Positions 33,837 to 45,119 are shown, numbered from the stretch's first letter. The stretch is 64,000 nucleotides of DNA from Phyto melanocephala (GCA_941918925.1 OW799233.1:57999841-58063840), one strand, 5' to 3'. A program made the numbers and translations. Notes: a model not told the origin generated them from the sequence alone.

Positions 33837-34753
33837 TCGGGTGTCCCAACTAGAACGCAATTTTTAAATTTGGCGCCATTCGAAGTGTCATTGTTTGACA
33901 TTTGAACAGTTGTTATTGTTTGCTAGTAGAAGGTACTAGGTTAGTAAAAATCGAGCGCTACACGAATGAACAACGCATTCTCATTGTGAAATTGTTTTAC
34001 CAAAACGGTGAAAGTTTTGCGGCCACAGTTCGCAAATTGCGATCAATTTGGGGTCACAATAATGCTCCAAAAGAGTGAACTGTAAAGAGATTAATGGATA
34101 AATTTGCCGAAACTGGGTCGGTTAGTGATGTAAAGACAACAACGCGCCTTCGATCAGGTCGATCGACCAAAAATATCGCAGCTGTACGTGATGATGTCGC
34201 TCAAACTCCATCCACCTCAAATCGACACCGAGCTCAGAAAATTGGTGTCTCCAAATCCACTATGCAGAGAATTTTGACGAAAGATTTGCATCTTCATGCA
34301 TACAAACTTCAATTGACTCAGGAACTGAAGCCAGCATGTCATACAGCCAGAGAAACAATTCAATTGCTGCATCAGTCATTTCCCGGTCGTGTTATTTCGC
34401 GTTTTGGAGACCAGAATTGGCCGCCTAGATTGTGTGATTTAACACCTTTAGATTTTTTTCTTTGGGGTTTTTTGAAGTCGATGGTTTGCGCGAATAAGCC
34501 GACGACGACTCAAGCCTTAAAAGAGGAAATTGGACGCTGCATTAATGAAATACCGTAGCATTTATGCAAAAAGGTCATTGAAAATTTCATTAAAAGATCG
34601 CGTGTGTGTCAGCAAAGCAGCGGCGGCCATCTGCACGATATATTGTTCCATACATAATCTCATTCTGTCTACTTTACGATATAATAAAGTTTCACCATTT
34701 TTTTTAAATATCTGTGTTTTATTTAAAATTTGCATTCTAGTTGGGACAAAATT
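33837..34753 (+). mobile_element. Non-autonomous mariner, 917 bp, with TIRs
   Basis: Ends 'gtgtcccaactagaacgcaa' (33841) and inverted 'ttgcattctagttgggaca' (34730-34748); TA flanks at 33835-33836 and 34754-34755. The transposase frame starts near 33961 ('ERYTNEQRILIVKLFYQNGE'), has one TGA at 34076-34078, then an open frame 34094-34558. Confidence 0.85.
33961..34558 (+). pseudogene. mariner transposase with internal deletion
   Basis: N-terminal helix-turn-helix ('KLRSIWGHNNAPKE', stop TGA 34076-34078, 'TVKRLMDKFAETGSV'), second helix-turn-helix ('IGVSKSTMQRILTKDLHLHA'), then an abrupt jump from 'LQLTQELKP' to 'ACHTARETIQLLH'. The segment holding the first catalytic Asp and the Asp of the 'QQDGA' motif is gone. 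The third Asp in 'RLCDLTPLDFFLWGFLK' is kept. It cannot encode an active enzyme. The preserved ends mean it could still be moved in trans. Confidence 0.85.
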
Positions 34754-35400
34754 TAGTCTTATAATGAAAGTGGGCGTTATAGTAGGCGTGTCGAAGTCCT
34801 TTCTACTAATGAATACAACTTAGATATTTCAATATAGTTCTTTATTATTTTAAAATCTTTATTCATGGTGAAATTATATTAATTTGAGATAATGTGTTAA
34901 ATGGAAGGTGGGCGTAAAAGTGGGCGTGTCACCGTTACTTTCCTTTAGTACAAAGCCTTTGAACAAAAAGCAATGGTTGCAAAATTTTAAAATCATACAT
35001 CTAATTTTGTCAGTTTTATTACGTTTTAAATTTTGAATTTCCGAAAATCACACAGTGTGTGTATAGATTTAAGCAATTTTCAGGGAAAACTATTTTTTAC
35101 TCGGGAAATATATATTCGCAATTTCATGACACTACGTTAATGCGTTTAGACACAACTCCATTTTATTCGATATTGGATGGACACGGTTTTTTTACTTACT
35201 CTTGCATTACGAGCTACAACTCTCTTCTTAATATTTCGATTTAGCCTATTTTCAATACCTAACAAACCTTGTGTAAAAGAAATTTTCTGGCAAATTTTGA
35301 GCCCTCTAGCTTTTTCCGTCTGACCTCTATCGTGCTTTCAACAGACGGGCGGACATATGTAAATACATAGCTAGATCATCATAAAATGAAACCCCGATTA

Positions 35401-35757
35401 AAAATCTTTTTTTTTTAGCTTCTGGACAACTGAGAAAGTCAATATTGGTATCATATGAAAGGATTCGACTAGCGTAATATAAGCACTATAAAAAATTAAA
35501 ATTCATGTTGGCCGCCACTACAAAATGGCGGAAAATAAATTTGTATATGGGTCAAATCTGGTATATTAAAATGTAACTTCTTGAACCCCCTCAATATTAG
35601 TATCAAAGTACTTAAAGGGCTTGATCAGTAGAATACAGTAAAAATTCAAAATCGAGGATGGCGTCGGAAATAATAAAAAAAAATGGCGTATAATGTACAT
35701 GATGGAGAAGGGTTTTATCAGATTCGGCACTGCCGAATATAGCACTCTTACTCGTTT
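35401..35757. repeat. DINE/mini-me-like fragment
   Basis: Contains 'ttcatgttggccgccactac', 'aaaatggcg' and ends with 'ggagaagggttttatcagat' and the hairpin 'attcggcactgccgaat' (35723-35739), then 'actcttactcg'. 5' end truncated. Confidence 0.7.
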
Positions 35758-36790
35758 TTGGCTTAAGTTAATTTTTCTATTATACGACTTCCTAAAACAT
35801 TTTTTTAAATTAAATTTTATTGCAATCATTCAATAATATTGAAAAACTTTTCGATATTACCATTTTCAAACCAGCTACGTTTTCATTATCAGAATATACT
35901 CAAATGTAATTTGAAACAATTTAATGAAATTATAATAAGGGAAGCATAGCATTAATTTCTAATTTTTTATTTTTCTTATCAAATGGCATTTTCTTCGTGT
36001 TCATATTCTCTGATATTCTTAAAACATTTTTGCTATGATATCTATATTCATCCTTTGGCTGGCAGTTCCTGATTATACTTCGGAAATTATGTAAGTTAAG
36101 TAATTACATACATATGTAAGTAAATAAATTATGTTAGCCAACGTTATGCTCGGTGCACAATTGGGACGAACGACGAATTTTGGCCAAAACGACTTTTATA
36201 GTTGATACAATTTTTTAAGCATTGATATTCAATTGAACTTTTACCATGAGCCAAAATCTTATGAACCGTAGGAGTTAGTTTCTTCTCAGGTTACATTTGA
36301 GCTAAAAGTTGGGCAGTTTATGATTCATAATCATCAAACTTTGGGCCATTTACCATTTCATTAGAGGTTAAAATATTTAGGATAACTGCCAACCTTTTTA
36401 TAATATTATTGTCGATCCCAGTAATTCGGGCTGTTACCTCATCATTTTTAAAAATGCTCTGGTTATATTACCATCGCTAGTATTTTCATACCCCAGCTTT
36501 GAGCACTGTACTGTCAGCCTAAGCTTCTTAAAAAAATTTATTTTGTATAATTTTTTTCGAGCAGATAGTTTTTCTTTTTATTTTGCGTTAATATCAAAAT
36601 ATTCACCTTCACGCGAAATTGTTTACGCTAGTTTTAAAATAAACTCCATGCACCTAATTCTAGCATGTAATGGAGAAATTTTAATATTCATAATTTTGCT
36701 CATCACTTGAGTCATAAAAATTTTAAAAGTATTTTTGTGACTTTTTGCAAATTGCACACTTTAAAGTTGACGAGTTATCTGTTTATACAT
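35758..36790. other. Intron sequence, nothing identified
   Basis: AT-rich; short ORFs only. The sequence after 36600 may include decayed 3' parts of the Transib element, which I could not recognise. Confidence 0.4.
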
Positions 36791-37353
36791 TTAAGACTTT
36801 GCGATGGCAATGAAAATATGAAATGTTGTAAGAAAAACTTTATAATCAATCAAAACACTTTTTCCATTCTCTATTTCAATAACAGAAGGCTTTAGTTCCG
36901 AAATTTGCTTTTTTATATCGTTCACTGTAGATTTAATTATTTCTGAAGACTCCTTTTCATATTGAAAAAATATCGGACAGCAAAAATGAACTAATGATGG
37001 GCGAGGATTTTTCCAATACTCAGCGATTTCACTTCTCAGTCGTAAAGGAACTACAGAAGCCATAAACATATTTGCATCGGTAATATTTAGCTGTGTCATT
37101 TGTCGACATTGTTTGTTTGTAAGCACTTTGACCGCATGATCCATCACATCCCCACTTATTTATCAATGTAAGCCTATTTAAAAGTGCTTCCTCTTCAGGC
37201 GAACTTTGAATAAGGCGTTTGGCTGTATGATCCATTTGTATGCAGTTTTACCTCTACCGATACTTCAGTAAGAATATTCACATTGTGATTCTTTAAAGAA
37301 CTTTGTAAAATATAATATTTTTCCTTTGACAATTACAATTCCATAAACAACAC
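36791..37353 (-). pseudogene. Transib (RAG1-like) transposase, C-terminal part
   Basis: Reverse-strand frames include 'LSKEKYYILQSSLKNHNV' (about 37325-37270), 'LTEVSVEVKLHT', 'MDHTAKRLIQS' (37235) and 'KWGCDGSCGQSAYKQTMS' (37154-37100), then 'TDANMFMASVVPLRL', 'WKNPRPSLVHFC.PI' and 'ISELKPSVIEIENGKSVLID'. 'GCDG' holds the first catalytic Asp of the DDE triad; 'VPLRL' and 'NPRPS' are conserved between Transib and RAG1. The remaining catalytic residues downstream are lost. The gene continues N-terminally beyond the BEL element at 43601-44141. Confidence 0.75.
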
Positions 37354-37574
37354 TGTTACCGACAAATTTTAAATACATATAAAGGTGCATTTAAACCTGC
37401 TGGTCTAAAGATAACCCTAATTGCAACTATGAAAATAAATTAATTGTCTTACTAACACTTAAAATTAGAATATGTACAACGATTTGTAGCTTGATACTTG
37501 CAAGGCATAGTTAAATAATATTTGAAATTAAAACTACTAATAAGAAACTAAGGTAAATTTAAAATGAATTAACA
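37354..37574 (+). repeat. BEL/Pao 5' LTR, 221 bp
   Basis: 'tgttaccgacaaattttaaa' to 'tgaattaaca'. Identical to the 3' LTR as far as I compared, except for a 36-base block missing after 'ttagaatatgta' (about 37471). The common 9 bases 'aaaaacctt' after the end make the exact boundary slightly uncertain. Confidence 0.85.
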
Positions 37575-37694
37575 AAAAACCTTAATTAAAACACTTTCGC
37601 TTTCAGAATTTTAAAGCGACTTATCAAAGCTCTTAAAACTTGGTTTTTTTGTTTTTTATTTCACAAATCTTTAAAATTCTTATTGTACATAAGT

Positions 37695-40600
37695 ATGATG
37701 CAATATAGAAATTCGAATTCGAGCTGCATAATATGCACACATCCTGATGAAGGAAATATGGTAACATGCTCCAAATGCATTGGTAGTTTTCATTATACTT
37801 GTGCGGGCATACATGAAAACACTGATATATTCACTTGGGTTTGCCAAAAATGTATAGAGCAACAAGAAATTTCTCAACCTAACCTCATTCAGCTGGATTT
37901 GCGACAAGAGATGACGACTACAACGCAGCAGACTGATACAGTTACTTCACGACAAGAGGGCACTGCCATCAGTAATACAGCACAACCATCTCCTTTGCAT
38001 CTGAATTTAAGCACAGAAAAACAACTCCAATTGCAACAGCTTGAGGAGGAGATAGAATTGAGAAAAGAATATCTTCAGCGCAAATACGATTTACTGCGAT
38101 CTAATAATTCTGGTAGGCGCTCGATTCCTAACAATGGACAATTAACAAATATATGGCCAGCGGCAGAAAATAATAATCATTCTTGCCGACCGAGTATACA
38201 AAATTGTCAAAGAATTGTGGATATGAATAGAGTGTATACTACACGTCAGAATGCAAGCACAAATCAAACAACTGGTATTAATCCATCTAATAATTGTCAA
38301 TCAGCTAATATGAACAAAAATAATTCACATCCTTATTGTGAATACATATCACAGACACAAACCATTCCAAATTTTTTTACATCTCAAAGTTATATGACAT
38401 TTGAGAAAGATCGCCCACTGAACGCACCTCAAGTCAACTATCAAAACCACATTTCAGCTGGCTGTCAAAACACAAATTTGTTCGCAAATGTAAATACAAA
38501 CAATTGTTTCGATAATATAACTACAACCCAACTAGTGGCCCGACAGTCCGTTTCTAAGGATTTGCCGGCATTTAATGGTGATCCAAAGGAGTGGGCAATA
38601 TTCATTAGTGCCTTTGAGCAGAGCACCAATGTTGCTGGTTACAGTCATGAGGAAAATCTTATTAGATTACAGAAATGTTTGCACGGTAGAGCACGGGAAG
38701 CTGTCCGAAACTGTTTAATGTTACCTGATATGGTTCCGGACATTATCAGAACGTTGAAAATGTATTTTGGCAGGCCGGAGTGTGTGTTAAAAAATTTAAT
38801 CGATGAGGTGCGCAAAATTACGCTTCAAAGGGGCAAACTAGAATCTTTAGTTGAATTCGCCTTTGCTATAAAAAATATATGTGCTACTATACGTGCATCA
38901 AAATTAGATGATTATTTAATTAATCCCACTCTCTTACAGGAGTTAGTGGACAAGCTGCCTACCGATACTTTACTACAGTGGGCTATGTTTTCTAAAGATA
39001 TTGATCGCCCAAACTTGCTGCACTTTTCAAACTGGTTGTACACCCTAGCGGAAGCTACATGCCGTGTCACAGTACCAGTTTTTGGAAATGATAATAAGTC
39101 ATTGAAACAAGGTCGTCTTAATGCGCATACCAGCTCTGAAGTACAAAGAAAACAACACCCATGCTTATTATGTAACGAAGATCATAAAATTCCTCATTGT
39201 TCTAAATTTCTAGGCATGATAGTAGCAGAAAGATGGGACTTTGTAAAAGCCAAAAATTTATGTCAAATTTGTTTGGGTAAGCATAGACGTAGGTGTTGGT
39301 TTAAAAAGGCATGTGGTATAGGTGAGTGTTCTATACAACACAATCCTCTATTACATAACAATGAACCATTCCCTGGTGGTACTGAAAGTACACTTAAATG
39401 CCATAAAACTTCTACTGAATCAATTTTCCGTATTGTACCAGTAACTTTATACAATGACAAAAAATCTGTCAATATTTATGCTCTAATGGATGATGGCTCA
39501 TCTCTCACTCTTTTAGAAGAAAAAGTTGCTGATCTTTTAGAAGTTAGCGGTATTAGAGATCCACTCTGTATTCGATGGACTGGAGATATTTCGAGATATG
39601 AGAACAATTCTCAAAGAATAAATTTAAAGATTTCTTCAACAAAGCCAAATTCAAAAATATATCCAATCAACAATATATATACCGTCAAAAATCTAAATTT
39701 ATCTGTAGAGAATATGGTCGTTAAAGAAATCAAAGAAAAGTATTCCTATCTTAAAAATATTCCATTTGAAGGATACCACAACATCGTTCCTTCAATGATT
39801 ATTGGAGTAAATAACCCAAATTTAATTGCACCAAATAAGATAGTTGAAGGTGGCTGGCAACAACCGGTAGCCTCTAAAACTAGATTGGGTTGGACATTAT
39901 GTGGTGGCGATTCTATGGTAGATGGCAAACTTAATTATCATAGGTGCATTTGCAGAAAAGACGACGAAATTCATAATATAATCAAACAATTCTTTTCTGA
40001 TGAAAGTGTTGGCATTTCGCCACCAGAAAAACTGCCTTTGTCAAAAGATGACCAACTTGCAATTGATATTTTAAACAAAACCTGCAAGCTCGATAACGGC
40101 CGATATGAAGTTGGCTTACTATGGATTTGTGATCAGCCAGATTTACCAAATAGTCTTCAAACAGCTATGAATCGATTACAATGCATTAAAAGAAAAGCCA
40201 AAATAAATCCCATGTTAGCAAAAAATCTTAAAGAGCAAATTTTAAATCTAGAAGAGAAAGATTACGCTGTGAAACTTCCCAAAAGTGCTTTAAATGAAAA
40301 TGGAGGTAAAATCTGGTATTTGCCAACCTTTATTGTTCAAAATCCCCAGAAACCTAATAAAATAAGACTAGTATGGGATGCCGCCGCCAAGTCTGGTAAT
40401 TATTCGCTAAATGATTTTTTGCTAAAAGTCCCCGATCTACTTATTCCACTAATGAACATTTTATTTAAATTTCGAATGGGCGCTATTGCTATATGCGGAG
40501 ACATCGCCGAGATGTTCCATAGAATAAAGGTTCGAAAAGAAGATGCTTGTTCGCAACGTTTTTTATGGTGGGATGAAAATGGATCTATTCTTGTTTACCA

Positions 40601-40889
40601 ACTAAATGTTCTCACTTTTGGTGCCTCTTGTTCGCCGTGTATATCACATTATGTCCGCAATATAAATGCAGAGAAATTTGGTACAAATAAAAAGGTGATC
40701 GATGCAATAACGAAGCAACATTATGTTGATGACTTTATTGATTCGACGAACACGGTTGACGAAGCTATTGAACTGGCTCTTAATGTTCGTGAAGTTCACG
40801 CGAAAGGTGGATTTCTCATGCGTAATTGGTCCTCAAATTCTGAAGAAGTGTTAACAGCGTTAGGAGAATATAAAAAAATTCGCAAATAG
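37695..40889 (+). CDS. BEL/Pao gag-pol, 5' part (gag, protease, RT)
   Basis: The open frame begins at ATG 37695 and stops at 40887-40889. Counting from that ATG: an N-terminal PHD-type finger, C11-x2-C14-x10-C25-x2-C28-x4-H33-x2-C36-x13-C50-x2-C53 with a Trp before the last pair. Then a coiled-coil and Gln/Asn-rich linker, a DUF1759-type gag core from about 281 ('LPAFNGDPKEWAIFISAFEQ'), a zinc knuckle C-x2-C-x4-H-x4-C at about 490, an aspartic protease motif 'MDDGSS' near 599, and a reverse transcriptase with 'YVDD' at about 1010-1013. The frame then breaks in an A-run near 40870; the next frame continues at once with RNase H. A PHD finger in this position is not the classic BEL layout. Confidence 0.9.
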   Translation: MMQYRNSNSSCIICTHPDEGNMVTCSKCIGSFHYTCAGIHENTDIFTWVCQKCIEQQEISQPNLIQLDLRQEMTTTTQQTDTVTSRQEGTAISNTAQPSPLHLNLSTEKQLQLQQLEEEIELRKEYLQRKYDLLRSNNSGRRSIPNNGQLTNIWPAAENNNHSCRPSIQNCQRIVDMNRVYTTRQNASTNQTTGINPSNNCQSANMNKNNSHPYCEYISQTQTIPNFFTSQSYMTFEKDRPLNAPQVNYQNHISAGCQNTNLFANVNTNNCFDNITTTQLVARQSVSKDLPAFNGDPKEWAIFISAFEQSTNVAGYSHEENLIRLQKCLHGRAREAVRNCLMLPDMVPDIIRTLKMYFGRPECVLKNLIDEVRKITLQRGKLESLVEFAFAIKNICATIRASKLDDYLINPTLLQELVDKLPTDTLLQWAMFSKDIDRPNLLHFSNWLYTLAEATCRVTVPVFGNDNKSLKQGRLNAHTSSEVQRKQHPCLLCNEDHKIPHCSKFLGMIVAERWDFVKAKNLCQICLGKHRRRCWFKKACGIGECSIQHNPLLHNNEPFPGGTESTLKCHKTSTESIFRIVPVTLYNDKKSVNIYALMDDGSSLTLLEEKVADLLEVSGIRDPLCIRWTGDISRYENNSQRINLKISSTKPNSKIYPINNIYTVKNLNLSVENMVVKEIKEKYSYLKNIPFEGYHNIVPSMIIGVNNPNLIAPNKIVEGGWQQPVASKTRLGWTLCGGDSMVDGKLNYHRCICRKDDEIHNIIKQFFSDESVGISPPEKLPLSKDDQLAIDILNKTCKLDNGRYEVGLLWICDQPDLPNSLQTAMNRLQCIKRKAKINPMLAKNLKEQILNLEEKDYAVKLPKSALNENGGKIWYLPTFIVQNPQKPNKIRLVWDAAAKSGNYSLNDFLLKVPDLLIPLMNILFKFRMGAIAICGDIAEMFHRIKVRKEDACSQRFLWWDENGSILVYQLNVLTFGASCSPCISHYVRNINAEKFGTNKKVIDAITKQHYVDDFIDSTNTVDEAIELALNVREVHAKGGFLMRNWSSNSEEVLTALGEYKKIRK

Positions 40890-43310
40890 AACATTTGAGT
40901 ACAATGAAAATTCCACACAGTGGGAAAAGATTCTTGGTTTGTACTGGGACCCAAAAAACGACGAATTTAAAATGAATTTAAAATTTGTCAGGCTTAAGCG
41001 ACCCATACTAAATTCTGAAATAGTACCTACTAAAAGAGAAGTACTACAAGTATTAATGTCTGTGTTTGATCCACTGGGCTTTGTAGCATGTTTTATGGCA
41101 TATCTCAAGGTTATTCTTCAAGAAATATGGCGATCAGGAATTGCATGGGATCAAGCTCTTAGTGATCAACTTTACTTTAAGTGGAGAAACTGGCTTACAT
41201 ATTTACCCATCATTACCGCTGTATCTATACCTCGTTGCTATTCCCTAGCATTAAGGGAAAACTTTATAGCGGAGTTGCATACTTTCGTTGACGCGAGTGA
41301 AGACGCCTACGCAGCTGTATGTTATTTTCGAATTGAGTATGCTGGTAAGGTTGAAATTAAATTTATTGCTGCAAAAGCTAAAGTAGCTCCACTTAGACCA
41401 CTCTCAGTTCCTAGGCTTGAATTGCAAGCTGCGGTCATTGGTACAAGGCTTATGAAAACAGTTAGCTGCCACAACATAAAGTTAAAGAGAAAAGTAATGT
41501 GGACTGACTCAAGAACTGTTTTACACTGGCTTAAAGGTGATCCAAGAAAATATAAACAATTTGTTATGTTCCGTATAGCCGAGATTTTGAAATTTACAAA
41601 TACTGTCGATTGGCGGTGGGTCCCCAGTAATATGAATGTTGCAGATTATGCTACTAAGTTTAGATCACCTAATGATACTTACAACGAGTGGTTTAATGGC
41701 CCTTCATGGTTACAAAAAAGTGATAATGAGTGGCCCAGAAATTCTAATTCAGCTGAAGAAGACGAGTTAAAAACATACGTTGCGGAAATTCGTCCGCGCC
41801 ACCTAAATATTCATTTTTGTAAATCGGGTATTATTCCGATTAATGCACAATATTTTTCTAGTTGGTTTAGACTGTATCGTGGTGTTGCTAATTGGTTACT
41901 ATATTTTCAGCGCTGTTTACAAAAAGCAAAAAAACAATCACTTGGAAAACTGAGTGTATTGCACCTTAGTCGCGCTAAAAATATTATTTATAAAATGGTA
42001 CAAATGTCAACTTTTCCAGACGAGTATTTTGCTATTAAGTTTGGTAAAGAAATTCCAAAAGCCAGCGCTTGCGGTAAACTTAATCTTTATATCGATAACG
42101 ATGGTATCATCAAAGTGAAAAACCGTACCCAATATGCAGCCGCTGTGTGTGGTCCCCAACGAGACTTAATAATACTACCAGGAAATCATCACATTACGAA
42201 ATTAATTATTATGAATTATCATCTTGCTTTGCATCACTTAAACCACGAAACAGTTTTAAATGAAATTCGTCAAGTTTATTTTATCTTTAAACTGAGAGTG
42301 GCCTTCAAAGTTGTACGGAGAAGTTGTCAGCAATGCAAAAATGAGTTCGCGAAACCAGTTTCACCGCAGATGGCACCAGTACCTCCAGCACGTCTTGGAG
42401 CCTTTCAAAGGCCCTTTACATACGTCGGAACAGACTATTTCGGCCCTATACTAGTTACATTTGGTAGGAAGTCTTTAAAGCGTTGGGGTGTTATATTTAC
42501 CTGCCTCACTATCAGAGCAATACATATTGAGATAGCACACAGTCTTTCAACAGATTCTTTTCTTATGTGCTTAAGAAATTTTATAGCAAGACGTGGATTG
42601 CCAGCTGAGATATTCAGCGATAATGGAACTAATTTTCGTGGTGCTGATCGTTTTTTTAAAGATGAATTAAAAAATATTAACTTTAACGCAGTACAAACTG
42701 ACTTGGCTTATAAAGGAATATCTTGGAAGTTCAACCCACCAGCAGCTCCTCACATGGGCGGAGCGTGGGAGAGGCTTATAAGGTCAGTAAAAACTATTTT
42801 ACATAAAATTTGTCCCTCTCAGAAGTTTACCGATGAGAGTTTGAGAAGCTCACTGATGGAAATTGAAATGATCGTCAATACAAGACCACTCACTTACGTA
42901 TCGCTTGAGAGTGCTGACCAAGAAGCTATTACCCCAAATCATTTTCTTTTAGGAAGTTCAAATGGAGCTAAGCCGTTCTGTGAACTTGAAAATATTGATT
43001 ACAGAATGTGTATGCGTCAAAGCGAACAATTCGTTAATACCTTTTGGCGTCGTTGGGTTAAGGAAATGCTGCCAACCCTTACCAGACGTAATAAATGGTC
43101 ACAAAGTATTAAGCCGATTAAGGTGGATGATATAGTGCTTATTGTAGATGAAAACTCAAAAGAAATACCTGGATAAAAGGCAAGGTAGTTGAAGTGACAA
43201 CAGCAAAAGATGGCCAAGTGCGAAGAGCGAAGGTAAAAACAGAAAATGGAATTGTCGAACGACCCTCAGTGAAACTAGCAGTATTAGACGTCGGTAATGG
43301 AATAAAGTAA
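40870..43310 (+). CDS. BEL/Pao pol, 3' part (RNase H, integrase)
   Basis: Continuation of the polyprotein in a shifted frame, open to 43176; a second shift near 43170 restores frame to a stop at 43308-43310. It shows the Pao-specific segment ('VFDPLGF'), RNase H-like 'TFVDASEDAY' and 'WTDSRTVLHWL', an H-x-H/C-x-x-C integrase zinc finger ('HLALHHLNHE...CQQC'), and the integrase DDE triad: Asp at 42433 ('GTDYFGP'), Asp at 42619 ('SDNGTNF') and Glu at 42769 ('GGAWERL'). The DUF5641-type tail 'FWRRWVKEML' follows. Apart from the two frameshifts no damage is seen, so the copy is young. Confidence 0.9.
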
Positions 43311-43343
43311 ATCGCATATAAAGCGTTTTACTGGGGGGAGAAT

Positions 43344-43600
43344 TGTTACCGACAAATTTTAAATACATATAAAGGTGCATTTAAACCTGCTGGTCTAAAG
43401 ATAACCCTAATTGCAACTATGAAAATAAATTAATTGTCTTACTAACACTTAAAATTAGAATATGTATATGCAAATGTAGCTTTAATGTACTAAAAATTTA
43501 AACAACGATTTGTAGCTTGATACTTGCAAGGCATAGTTAAATAATATTTGAAATTAAAACTACTAATAAGAAACTAAGGTAAATTTAAAATGAATTAACA
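43344..43600 (+). repeat. BEL/Pao 3' LTR, 257 bp
   Basis: Same as the 5' LTR plus a 36-base block (about 43467-43502, 'tatgcaaatgtagctttaat' onward). Directly preceded by the polypurine tract. Confidence 0.85.
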
Positions 43601-44141
43601 AAAAACCTTCTTCTATATTATACTTTGTGGGTAAAGCATTTGGTGGAGTGGGAATATTCCCTTTGATTCTCTGCAGTCGAACTGGGCTTGCAAGCACCAT
43701 AGCTTTTGTAATGTCGGACCTTGATTTATCTTTTACAAACTTAAGACATAACTCTTCTGAAAGATGCGATTTAGATATACCTTTTGCGGCATTTTAAAAT
43801 TTTCGTTTTCTTGTGTACTCAGATCATCAGAATATTCGTTTATAGTTTTTGAAGGTTTACCGCTTTTGCTGTCAGAGGATGTTTGCCGTTCTTCGATGTT
43901 TTCAAAAGTTGTAACTCCATTTTGCCAGTCTGGGTTGTTTTTTTTTTAAATGCTTTTTTCTTACGGTGTGAGGCAAGCCATTTTTTTTAAATGTTAGCAA
44001 AACTAGATGAATTTTGCTATGAACATCCATTTCGTGGTATCCTGATAAATCGTGTAGTTTTTCCACAATAGCCAATTTAAATGCATTTTCATTATCTGAG
44101 TTTCTGAATAATTCCAACAATTCTAAATTGGTAAATGACAT
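43601..44141 (-). pseudogene. Transib (RAG1-like) transposase, N-terminal part
   Basis: On the reverse strand an ATG at 44141 opens an acidic/basic N-terminus; after decay around 43780-43900, the frame 'LCLKFVKDKSRSDITKAMVL' and 'SPVRLQRIKGNIP' (43755-43640) gives the N-terminal helical repeat region of Transib transposases. It ends 'TKYNIEE' against the BEL LTR. The continuation on the other side of the BEL element is at 37353-36791. Confidence 0.65.
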
Positions 44142-45119
44142 TATCGCACTTTAAAATAAAATTGTATAAGATCTGTTACTGATCACTAGTTTTAGAAAGT
44201 AAAAACTTAACTGGCTGCATTGTACAATTGCGGTTTAATTTATACCCAAAAATTAAAAAAAGGGTTCCAACTGCATAATTTAAGCAAAAAAAAAAAAAAA
44301 TTAACTGGAATATATCCTGCAATTTATATTTTATTCAGAATAAAAAAATTTTAAAACTAACTGAGTACTTTTATAACAGGATGTCTTAAATTTAAATTAA
44401 TAAAGAAATTGCAATAGTTAAGCCTACCTGATTGGCAGAGAAAAATATTGTTTATTATTTAACGAGAAGTAATATAAATATGCAACAAGTAAATTTATTT
44501 TACACTAAAATTGCTGCAGTGAAAAAAGATTTGGAAACCCTTTTTTATTTCTTTTCACATTTTGCACACAACTTTGTTACACAATTTAAAAATGAGAAAA
44601 AAAATGTTCTCGTTTTTGGTATGAGGTTGTAACAGTTTTCTTCTTATTTCACCTACAGCGGCAACTTGAGGCTGCCAAACTAAGTTAAATTATTTAAAGT
44701 ATCATGTAGCAAATATGCTAAGAAAATATTTGGCGAGACCATTTTTGACCATTTTTAGATATGCTCTATTTTATTTGTAAAAATTACCTAAATATAGGGT
44801 GTCTAAAAAGCGGCTACTGCCGAAAAAGTAGGGCATCTGCTAAACATTTTACTACTTCTTTTAATAAAAAACAAACATACCTTAAAAAGAATACCAAAAA
44901 AATAGTCATCAAACGGCAAAGTTTCTGACACTTTAATTCTAAAGTGCATTTATTTTTTCCAGATCATCCTTTTTTTTTTTTTGCTTTCTAAAAAATAGTC
45001 GACTTTGAGCAGCTCCACAAACTATAATTTTTATGCAATTAAGGAAAACGTTTTTGAATTGTGATCAGTAAGTTGTTATTTATACGATGCTTTCATTCAT
45101 TTCCCAAAATTTTTTCATG
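44142..45119. other. Intron sequence, nothing identified
   Basis: AT-rich. Could include the outer end of the Transib element, whose terminal inverted repeat I could not find. Confidence 0.4.

Larger units (their letters stand above)
33675..35400. repeat. Hairpin-ended interspersed repeat, family B, with mariner insert
   Basis: Starts with 'aacaagtaagataactatat' and the hairpin 'ttcggctgtgccga' (33698-33711), then 'taccc' and 'atcacc'. It carries 'gtgggcgttatagtaggcgt' (34770), 'gtgggcgtgtcacc' (34920) and the block at 35050-35395 shared with window position 1-330. A 917-bp mariner lies inside at 33837-34753. Non-coding; Helitron-like by its terminus (inference). Confidence 0.65.
37354..43600 (+). 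mobile_element. BEL/Pao LTR retrotransposon, nearly complete
   Basis: 6.2 kb bounded by LTRs that begin TGTTA and end TAACA. The internal region encodes gag, protease, reverse transcriptase, RNase H and integrase in BEL/Pao order, broken by two single-base-type frameshifts. The G-rich polypurine tract 'ctggggggag' (43331-43340) precedes the 3' LTR. It sits inside a Transib transposase gene running the other way. No clear target duplication was found. Confidence 0.9.

Noticed and set aside
37349..43605. A 5-bp target duplication around the BEL element
   Set aside because: Flanking 5-mers (aacac and aaaaa) do not match with the LTR ends I set; shifting the ends by a base did not help.
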